Shown here in pieces: positions 55,284-64,000 of a stretch of DNA of 64,000 bases. This DNA comes from Turnera subulata. Taxonomy: Eukaryota; Streptophyta; Magnoliopsida; Malpighiales; Passifloraceae. The position numbers and the translations under genes were made by a program. The DNA lies in the NCBI GenBank assembly GCA_028386065.3, contig JAKUCV010005632.1, forward strand, positions 50,934-114,933, written 5' to 3'. The notes under the pieces are model-generated. The model ran no database searches. It was not told the origin of the DNA and saw nothing but the letters and a program-made list of their open reading frames with translations. Within the stretch, counting starts at the first letter, position 1. Each line of letters begins with the position of its first letter.

Positions 55284-56485
55284 AAGTGTTGCCCGAGGCT
55301 TAATTTGTCTATAAAATACCCCTTCCGTATGTTCTGTGTAATTTAATTGATGTGTATGATTAATACACACTTTTTGGGCCTTTAATATGTTCTGTTTTGG
55401 GCTTGGTTTTATTATTTTGTTTTAATTTGTTTAGTTCTTCATTTGTTTTAATAAAGATAATCCTTTCTCCTAGTTTTGTTGTTTTCAGATATAATTTGAT
55501 AGATGGAGATAGACTCTGGAGATAAGGATAGCTTCTGGAAGATATGGATAAGCTGCTCAATTATCCTGGATGGAAATGGAGATAAATATAGAGAATTATC
55601 CTCATGTGCACGACCTGCCTGTGCGGAGCGATTTCAGCTATGCAGAGATTCAAACTCCTACTATCCAGGATTTATCTTTCAAGATAATTGGAGGATATTT
55701 ATTGAATTTGAAATTAGGATTATTTTATTGGCATTTATCCATGTAATTAAATTCAAATGGATTATATTTGAATTTAGATAGACTAGATCCTAGATTTGAA
55801 TTCAAATGAGAGATTTCCTACCATCCTTTCCTGAAGCCTATAAATAGCAAGGCATTCTAGTAGGAGACTACACACTTCACACTCTCTCATTCTCTCATTC
55901 TTCCATTCTCTCTCAAATTCATGAGGAGTTCTTCATCAGTTCTTCAAGGAAGAGGAAGGAAATTTAGCTTAGGAGCTTAGTTCAAGTTTGTCTTCAAGTT
56001 TGATTCTTGTAACAACTTGTTCAAATGCCTGCAATGAAATTCATGAGTATTTTCTTCTCTCTTGCTATGTTGAGCTAAATCTTTAAAGTCTAGGAATTAG
56101 GGGAGGTAGCTTGTCTATTCTATGATGCATATGTTTTAATAAATTGCTTTTAATTCCTGAATATTCTATTGTTCATCGATTCAATCCTAGGGCACTTAAC
56201 TATGCTATTTAACTGGCCATTAGATAGTATAAATTCTAGGTAGAAGATTGTTAAGTGACCGCGTCAATTGACTATTGGAATTGCATAGGTTGAACACTAG
56301 AAACTTGCCTTGAGGAAGGATGACCTTTTAGTGAAGAACATTTGCTTAGGTTGACTGTGCATTAATGCCTTAGTTATTTCTTCGCTAGTGAACACGAAGT
56401 TGAGATGGCTAAGTAGGGTTTAAGTCTCGCCACGAGAGTGGGTTATTTATTCTATATTATTCAACTCATCTTTCAATGAACTTAG
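55284..56485 (+). other. LTR- or promoter-like sequence of unknown family
   Basis: It contains two TATA-like sites, TCTATAAAATACC (about 55308) and CCTATAAATAGCAAGG (about 55839). The second is followed by a CT-rich stretch (ACTCTCTCATTCTCTCATTC) typical of transcription starts, and AATAAATTGC lies near 56139. No protein-coding frame is convincing. It probably belongs to an older LTR element interrupted by the second MULE on the left and Copia 2 on the right. Confidence 0.35.
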
Positions 56486-58012
56486 TGTAAGTTTCCCTAA
56501 GCTATATGACATTCATATACCAAGCAAAACAAGCAGCGGAAGCAATGGAAACAGACCAAGAACCAAGTGAAGCATGCATAAACCGTTTAACAAAATTTAC
56601 ATACCTGGAAGGTTAGGATCTTTCACCTAACTTGTGTATGGAATCAGCTAGAGCCAGACAAAAGCCTCGCCCCTCTACGGTATCCACACGAACCGTGATC
56701 GGCTTGGTATCGTCACACGAAACAAGCCTCGAGCTCCCCCGGACTGATGTGCTAGCAAGAGTAAACCGGAAGCTTAGGTGTTGTGGTGTTTTTCTCTTAT
56801 TTCTTTCACAAAGAAGAAGAGAGGCTGTGAGAGTATTTTGAGAGCTCTGAAAACTCAAGCCAAGAGAGAAGAAAACGTGAGTGATCAGATCACACACACA
56901 CTTCACCCACTCACATGATGCATAAGGCTAAAGGAGACAATGGTGGCCAACATATTTGGTCCACCTCCCACTAAATTATGTCATCAAATAATAATCTATG
57001 CACCAATCCTTATCAACATCTCACACCACTAACATCTGGTCAATGAATCAGACATTTATTGAACCAAAAACGACCCTGATTCAACCATGGTCCAACCATA
57101 CCCGGTCTAACCATGGTCCAACTACGGTTCAACCACCTGCTCGAATCAACGGTTCTATGTGTGTGACCCTGTAGGCACTTGTAACGTCCGGCAATAATTG
57201 TAAAATGAGAATTTTACAATTATAAGCAAAGAGCGGCGTCTAGCAACACATCATTGCTACCCGAACGACAAGATCAGTACTGATTCTCTATGCCTCGGAA
57301 CATGTCATCGTCCCTTCGTCCCATTATCTAGATCAAACACGAGACATGGAATATGTCAATCTCGTATATGTTTAATCTATGTTTCTTGATCCCCGAGTTA
57401 ACTGTATAAAACGGATACCCGTGATATCACCATATCACCTAATCCGAGCATGGCCATGCATTTAACAGTTCAACTCTATCAAGAAACCATACGATAATAT
57501 ACCCGTTATATGGGTCGGACGAATCCCCTCTTGATCAATCAAAACCCACTACATACTCGGCATATACCCAATGATTACCCTTATGTCCACCCAGTTACGG
57601 ATGACTAGGAATAATATCAAAGTACATGATTCATATGTTGGATACCTTGACGATCTCAGGTCGGAGGACAATTACATCTATAAGAACCACTAATGACATA
57701 CATATAACGTTCCATGTAGGGTTCTTATGTGGGTCGGTCCAGTCCACAAGTTCTCCAACTTGTACCCGTATGTAGAATTCATATCACATATGCAATTCTC
57801 AACATACGCTAGTCTTAACTTATTATTACAACCCATCCGTAATAATAACCGACTAGGGACATTTAAGAATATACATATCAAATATATATATACTAGGGTT
57901 ATAAGTATGTGCAAGCGTTTATCTCATAAACGATACTTATTGGAATAACCTTAATGCATATACACGACTACAAATAATCATCCATGATTGGCTTTTGGGC
58001 ATATTACTAACA
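56486..58012 (-). repeat. 3' LTR of Copia 2
   Basis: 1527 bp, bounded by TGTAAG and TACTAACA on the + strand. The inner edge is next to the purine tract (minus AAGTGGGAGATTG). Confidence 0.88.
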
Positions 58013-58126
58013 ATCTCCCACTTGCACTAAAGCCAATCATCCATATATCTCATACATGTGGATCCAGCATGACCATCATGCTTACGCTGCGTGAGAGGCT
58101 CAGTCAAAAGATCTGCTACATAGTTC

Positions 58127-60409
58127 TTAAACAGAACTTAGTACAGCCTCAGTTGTAGGGTCGACAACTGTTTCTTGCTTGGAACTTTTCCAGCAAACAG
58201 CGCCATATCCAAGACAAAACACGTAAACTGATTGCGATATAAAATCATCCCTGTCAGTTTGGAAGCAAGCATCTTTGTAACACTTTACAACAAGCCCATC
58301 AATGCTTCCGTAAATCAGGAATGCATCCTTAGTGCTTCTCAAGTACTCAAGGATATTTAACCGCTGTCCAGTGACTTTCACCGGGATCAGATTGGCATCT
58401 GCTTGTGACACTCAAAGCAAAAGTGACATCCGGTCTAGTACATAGCATGGCATACATGATAGATCCTATTGCCGTAGCTTAAGGGATCTAACTCATTCGC
58501 TCTCTCCTTAGATGTACAAGACATCGTTTCCTTGAGAGAGATATGCCATGTGACATGTGCAAGAAATCCTTCTTGGAATCTTGCATGCTAAACCCCTTTA
58601 GCATCTTGTCAATGTATGTACTCTGACTTAGCCCGAGAAGCCTTTTGGATCTATCTCTATAGATCTTTATACCTAACACTTAGGCAGCTCCTCCTAAGTC
58701 CTTCATTGAGAAATCCTTCCTAACCAAGCCTTTTACGGACTGTAGTGTCGGAATATCATTCTCAATAAGCAGGATGTCGTCAACATATAACAACCAGATA
58801 ACAATAGTGCTCCCACTAACCTTCTTGTAAACACATGAATCATCTTCATTAATGATGAAACCAAACTCTTTGATTACATTATTAAAACGAAGATTCCAAC
58901 TCCTAGAAATTTGCTTCAATCCATAATGGATCTTTGCAACTTGCATACCATATTATCTCATAATCAAGGTATGCAGCTATAGCCAATTGAATCCGGATGG
59001 ATTTAACCATGGCAACCGGTGAGAAGGTTTCATCATAGTCAATACCATGAACTTGTTTGAAACCCTTCGCAACCAATTTGCCATTTAAAGGTAATCAAAT
59101 TACCATCCATGTAGGTCTTTCTCGAAGACCCATTTGCACCTTATAGGTTTTACCCCTTTAGGTAGATCAACCAAGGTCCATACCTTGATTTGATACATGG
59201 ATTCCATTCCCGAATTTATGGCTTCTAGCCACTTCTTGGAGTCAAGACCCGTAACGGCCTGCTGATAGGAAGTGGGCTCATCCTTACCTATGAACATCAC
59301 GTCTCCAGTATGAGTTATAAGAAATCCATATTTCTCAGGTTCATACCGGATCCTATCCGACCTACGCGGTCCATGTGTTACAGGAACAGGATTCTCATCC
59401 ACAACACCTTGTGGTTCCTGTCCTCGTTCCATCTCAGCCTCTTTATCTCGAACTACTTCGAGTTCTATTATCCTCCCACTGATTCTTCTAGAAATGAACA
59501 CCTTTTCTAGAAAAATAGCAATCCGAGCCACAAACACTTTGTGCTCTATGGGACTATAGAAATAATACCCTTTAAGGTATCATACAAAAGGCACTTGTCG
59601 GATTTAGGGTCGAGTTTATCTGATGCTTCACGTCTCACGTAAGCCTCACAACCCTAAGTCCTCATAAAAGACAAATTGGGACGCTTCCCAATCCATATCT
59701 CATATGGTGTCTATCCAACCGATTAGATGGAACACGGTTAAGTTAAATGCAGCACTCAATAATGCATGTCCCTAAAAGGAAATAGAAGGTCAGCTTGACT
59801 CATCATAGAACGAACCATGTCCAACAAGGTTCGGTTCCTCCTATTAGATACACCATTTGATGAAGTGTACTCGGAGGAGAAATTTGTGATACTATACCAC
59901 AACACTTTAGATGATCAAGAAACTCTCGGCCTAAGTATTCACCTCCTCGATCTTATCGAAGTATCTTAATACTTTTCCGAGTCGATTCTGTACTTCATTC
60001 TTGAATTCTTTGAACTTTTCAAAGGATTCTGACTTGTGTCTCATTAGATACACATAGTCGTATCTACTGAAGTCATCAGTAAATGTAATGAAGTATTGAA
60101 AACCACCTCTAGCCTGTGTAGACATTGGTCCGCATACATCAGTATGTATTAGACCTAGCAAGTCCTAGGCTCTTCACCTTTACCCGTAAAGGAAGCCTTA
60201 GTCATTTTGCCTAACAAACATGACTCATATGTCTCATATGATTCAAAATCAAATGAGTCTAAAAATCCAACTTTATGGAGTTTAGGAATACGAGTCTCGT
60301 TTATATGGGCCAAACGACTATGCCAGAGATAGGTTTCACTAGAATCATGTAATCTAACCTTCTTCGTATTAATGTTATAGATAGGCGTTACTAGGTTTAG
60401 AACATACAA
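58127..60409 (-). pseudogene. pol: Copia 2 pol remains
   Basis: Minus-strand pieces in order: GAG-preintegrase (LWHSRLAHINETRIPKLHK, CLLGKMTKASF) at 60409-60155, integrase start (IHTDVCGPMSTQARGGFQYF) at 60161-59931, the linker and RT entry (59537-59100, with RSDRIRYEPEKYGFL and VWTLVDLPKGVKPIRCKWVF), RT catalytic LLYVDDILLIE at 58946-58680, and an RNase H end (AVCWKSSKQETVVDPTTEAV) near 58220-58140. At least six frameshifts or stops separate them. Nothing functional can be made. The residues fit a plant Copia lineage different from Copia 1. Confidence 0.85.
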
Positions 60410-60839
60410 ACCATCGTTTAAAATGCACCATCATAATCAATTTCATTGAAATAAATAGAACAACAATTGTTCTTTATTCTCAATAAAACTTTTCTTGTCC
60501 ATACAAGACACAGAAATCAAATTCCTGCTTATGGTAGGTACATAATAGCAATTGTATAGTTCTAAAACCAAAATGCTAGGTAAGAATAGATAGAAAATCC
60601 CTACGGCTAATGTAGCAATTCTTGCTCCATTACGGGGCGTAGGTCTATCTCATCCTTAGCCAATCTCCCACTCTTTCTCAGTTCCTACACATTTCTACAA
60701 ATGTGAGAACCACATCTGGTATCTAATACCCATGAGGCAGAGGTAGAGATATAAGCCTCTATAACAAAATACCTGAAGCGGAAGTCTCACTTCCCTTTTG
60801 CTTCTTTACCTCTTCAAGGTAAACAGGGCAGTTTCGCTT

Positions 60840-61328
60840 CTAATGGCCTGGTTTGTTGCAACGGAAACAATTTCCTACCTTTGCAACACCACCGTTGGGT
60901 TTCAGCACATGAGAACAAGAAGATGCACATGCACCAAACCTTTTGGTACATTTCTTCTTCTTCTCAAACTTTGCTTTACCCTTTCCTTCTCCAAGGAAAC
61001 CAAGACCCTCAGGGCTCTCAATGTATCTAAACATCTTGAGCACATGAGGTCTAACGGGTGATAACTCAGCCATTTTGCATTGGAACAATGCCTTAGAGGT
61101 CTCGTACCTCCCATGCCTTGCTTGCTCTCCTCAGAGCATTTTCAGGTGTTCGATCATATCGAACGCCCACATGTTCTCATCTTGCTTCTGAAGCTCAGAG
61201 TCTATGGCAATTAGCATAAGGCATGCAACATCCAATGCATCATCAACATGCTTCTCGCAAGCATCTACTTCTGCCCTAGAAGCATTAGGCGCCAATTCAT
61301 TAAGAACAGGCCCTTCAAGGACATACAA
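60840..61328 (-). pseudogene. gag: Copia 2 gag remains
   Basis: Minus-strand pieces VLNELAPNASRAEVDACEKH and ALDVACLMLIAIDSELQK (61328-61131), FQCKMAELSPVRPHVLKMF and a zinc knuckle start CFRCNKPGH (61088-60840) are from a Copia gag of the UBN2 type. The start of gag is lost among stops above 61328. Confidence 0.82.
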
Positions 61329-62010
61329 ATTTTTCTTGTTTGAAGACTATCCTCAAAATGTGATGCCACTCTAGGAAACTATTCCTATTCAGCTTGTCCT
61401 ACTCAAGGACCAATCGCAATAATAAATGCTAGTGTTTTGTGCTATGGTAATTCTACAACAATGATCAACTCACACAAATAATAGTCATGCATATAAATCA
61501 TTTAATAAGGAATTCTATTAAATGTGCTCCTACTACATAAATCAAGACAATTATATAAGTAGGCCAAGATCCATATTTCACTACAACATAAGTCAGCGAG
61601 GGCTGATCACCTATATCGTAGCTATTTAGGTAGACAACTCTTTGTCAATTACATCTCTCTGTAACTCTTGGATAGTTGAGTGAACAACACCTTGTCCATG
61701 TCTATCTTATAGACTTGCTCAACCCTTGCCCCTAGGTCCTTAATCCTATTAAGATAACCTAGTTAAGTCCAAACCCACAATAAGCAGTCGAGATATTACA
61801 ATTATCCACTCGCACCTTCTTAGGATAAACAATGGCACCTTGCTTTGGCAAAAACCTACCAATTGTTGATCTTAAGCTTGATGAGTGCTTATCATGAAAG
61901 GCAACTAAGAACTCAATATTTCACCAATATATTATTCCATACATTATATGCAAGTTCTTGATGAATCATACATTGGTGTTTGTAAATTTGGAAAACCAAA
62001 ATTACATGTG

Positions 62011-62973
62011 AACATCGATGTTCAACTTGTAACATCGATGTTGTGAGAATCTGATTCTCTCCAACTACTTAGTAGTAGCTCAAGAACATCGATTTTCAAC
62101 TCTTAAACATCGATGTTTTTGAGATTCTTGAACTCCAAACTTTTTGGCAGTAGCTCAATAACATCGATGTTGAACTTTCAAACATCGATGTTGTTGAATT
62201 CTGAAAGTTCAAGATTTTAGCAGTACTCAGTATTTCGGCCATATCCAGAGCTGTAGAGCTCGGATTTGTGCAAACTTGGTGTCCCTGGAAAGCTACGAAG
62301 TAGGGCTAGAACTTTGCTGTTCAGTCCAGACACCAATTCGGCCTCCTTCTGCCCCGAATTCACAGTTGAAGTTACTGGGTTCCACAACATCGATGTTGAA
62401 CCCTTCAACATCGATGTTTGGAGTTTGCGAATCTGCAAAACATCGATGTGGACACTCAAACATCGATGTTGGAGGTTGCTGAATGCATAGAACATCGATG
62501 TTGAACACTTAAACATCGATGTTTTGAGTACTAGAACTCCACCATTTGGCAGTAGCTCAAGAACATCGATGTTGAACACTTAAACATCGAATGTTTTGAG
62601 TACTTGAAAGTTCAATATCTTGGCAATAGCATTATAACATCGATGTTTAACATTTGAACATCGATGTTTGGGTTCTGGAAGTCAAGAACATCGATGTTGA
62701 CACTCACACATCGATGTTGTTGGAGCTCTGGAACTCAAACCAATTTGGCCGAGCTCAAATAATATCGATGTTTAACTCTTAAACATCGATGTTTTGAGAA
62801 TTTTGCATGAGAACATCGATGTTGGTCACAGAACATCGATGTTGTGATGATTCGGCCGAGGCTAAACTTCATCAGAACATCGATGTTTTGACACACAACA
62901 TCGATGTTATGAAGGTTCTACCAAGGCTAAACTTCATGCAAATATCGATGTTGGTCTCACCAACATCGATGTT
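62011..62973. repeat. Array of 26 AACATCGATGTT palindromes in 13 pairs
   Basis: The 12-bp perfect palindrome AACATCGATGTT or a one-base variant starts at 62011/62031, 62085/62106, 62160/62181, 62386/62407, 62439/62459, 62491/62512, 62562/62583, 62636/62657, 62687/62707, 62761/62782, 62812/62832, 62876/62897 and 62941/62962. Within each pair the spacing is always 20 or 21 bp. Pairs are mostly 51-53 or 71-75 bp apart, with two at 64-65 and one gap of 226. Spacers carry a degenerate shared phrase (GGCAGTAGCTCAAGAAC). The array lies in the untranslated leader of Copia 2, between the PBS and gag. Confidence 0.93.
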
Positions 62974-63270
62974 ATGGCCTAGCTGTACTAGAACGACAAT
63001 CGTTCTATACACAAACTGACACTCGATTTTTCCTAGTCGAACTCTTTCGACTTACTGCCAAGAACTCCTTGATTGATATCACATACCAATCAAGTTCATG
63101 TTGTCAAAACACTTTTGACACATCCAACAACAATATATATATATATATATATACATATAATTGAAATCAACATATAATGATCATGCTACATCACATATAA
63201 CATATCATATATATATATGCATGAACATATCAACATATGCACATAAATCCGATTTAGAGCTTCACAAGAG
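62974..63270. other. Copia 2 leader next to the PBS
   Basis: Non-coding. It contains a (TA)n microsatellite near 63128-63152 and an ATAT-rich stretch. The leader between the array and gag (61430-62010) is likewise non-coding. Confidence 0.6.
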
Positions 63271-63282
63271 GCTCCGCTACCA
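63271..63282 (-). other. Primer-binding site of Copia 2
   Basis: TGGTAGCGGAGC on the minus strand, one base from the 5' LTR edge at 63284. Confidence 0.7.
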
Positions 63283-63283
63283 C

Positions 63284-64000
63284 TGTAAGTTTCCCTAAGC
63301 TATATGACATTCATATACCAAGCAAAACAGCGGAAGCAAGGGAAACAGACCAAGAACCAAGTGAAGCATGCATAAACCGTATAACAAAATTTACAAACTT
63401 GGAAGGTTAGGATCTTTCACCTAACTTGTGTATGGAATCAGCTAGAGCCAGAAAAAAGCCTCGCCCCTCTACGGTATCCACACGAACCGTGATCGGCTTG
63501 GTATCGTCACACGAAACAAGCCTCGAGCTCCCCCGGACTGATGTGCTAGCAAGAGTAAACCGGAAGCTTAGGTGTTGTGGTGTTTTTCTCTTCTTTCTTT
63601 CACAAAGAAGAAGAGAGGCTGTGAGAGTATTTTGAGAGCTCTGAAAACTCAAGCCAAGAGAGAAGAAAACGTGAGTGATCAGATCACACACACACTTCAC
63701 CCACTCACATGATGCATAAGGCTAAAGGAGACAATGGTGGCCAACATATTTGGTCCACCTCCCACTAAATTATGTCATCAAATAATAATCTATGCACCAA
63801 TCCTTATCAACATCTCACACCACTAACATCTGGTCAATGAATCAGACATTTATTGAACCAAAAACGACCCTGGTTCAACCATGGTCCAACCATACCCGGT
63901 CCAACCATGGTCCAACCACGGTTCAACCACCTGCTCGAATCAACGGTTCTATGTGTGTGACCCTGTAGGCACTTGTAACGTCCGGCAATAATTGTAAAAT
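63284..64000 (-). repeat. 5' LTR of Copia 2 (partial, window end)
   Basis: 717 bp matching 56486 onward. The rest lies beyond the window. Confidence 0.9.

Larger units (their letters stand above)
56486..64000 (-). mobile_element. Copia LTR retrotransposon 2, decayed, running out of the window
   Basis: The 3' LTR is 56486-58012 (1527 bp, starting TGTAAGTTTCCC on +). The 5' LTR begins at 63284 and is cut by the window end after 717 bp. The interior is minus-sense with PBS at 63271-63282 and purine tract at 58013-58025. The two LTRs are very similar over the shared 717 bp, with scattered differences and short indels near the start. The left flank is CTTAG; the other TSD lies outside. The pol is badly broken, although the LTRs are alike. 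The leader is unusually long (about 1.9 kb) and holds the palindrome array. Confidence 0.9.

Noticed and set aside
56613..56906. 97-residue frame repeated at 63407-63700
   Set aside because: It is present twice only because it lies in the two LTRs of Copia 2. There is no domain and it is not part of gag-pol.
62217..62579. Minus-strand frame of 120 residues over the palindrome array
   Set aside because: It follows the repeat (recurrent NIDVL/TSMF translations) and has no independent coding evidence.
62011..62973. CRISPR-like array
   Set aside because: The host is a plant nucleus. The repeat is a 12-bp palindrome in pairs with degenerate related spacers, inside a retrotransposon leader.

Overview
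The window is nuclear DNA of a flowering plant, most likely a eudicot. It holds an intron-split tandem cluster of three tau-class glutathione S-transferase (GSTU) genes on the + strand (13195-14015, 16284-17181, 31116-31893), buried in transposable elements. Target-site duplications (TSDs), long terminal repeats (LTRs), terminal inverted repeats (TIRs), primer-binding sites (PBSs) and poly-A tails let most boundaries be set to the base by eye. No database search was possible, so family names rest on motifs.

Layout. 1-177: end of an LTR. 178-500 and 6150-6486: remains of a decayed gene split by a nearly intact Copia element (501-6144, 779-bp LTRs, TSD AGTAT). 7419-8658: 5'-truncated LINE. 9356-11163: Pack-MULE carrying a SEC23 gene fragment (10-bp TSD). 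11780-11991: tRNA-type SINE (15-bp TSD). 13195-17181: GSTU genes 1 and 2. 17557-29875: a three-level nest, a solo LTR (TSD TATAT) holding another LTR (TSD ATCTT) holding a minus-sense LTR element with an unusual two-gene cassette. 31116-31893: GSTU gene 3. 32353-32997: foldback MULE-like element with a hAT-like MITE in one arm. 33015-48030: full-length L1-type LINE (16-bp TSD), whose reverse-transcriptase frame is split by a large non-autonomous LTR retrotransposon (36653-45540, TSD AATCC) with a second copy of the cassette. About 48480-50340: eroded Copia. 50859-55273: a second MULE (10-bp TSD) holding a solo LTR (51462-54455, TSD GATTA). 56486 to beyond 64000: a decayed Copia whose leader holds 26 palindromic ATCGAT sites in 13 pairs.

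How it fits together. The three GSTUs share intron position and phase, upstream sequence and a 20-bp ocs/as-1-like promoter element, as expected for recent tandem duplicates with common stress/xenobiotic control. About 14 kb between genes 2 and 3 is almost all later transposon insertion.

The two observations most worth follow-up are: (a) the antisense cassette (a nuclear/coiled-coil-like protein plus a protein ending in a truncated LINE-endonuclease-like domain), each gene with its own TATA box, conserved in two LTR families that have lost gag-pol; and (b) the paired-palindrome array in the Copia leader. Two single-N positions mark apparent unmerged contig overlaps.
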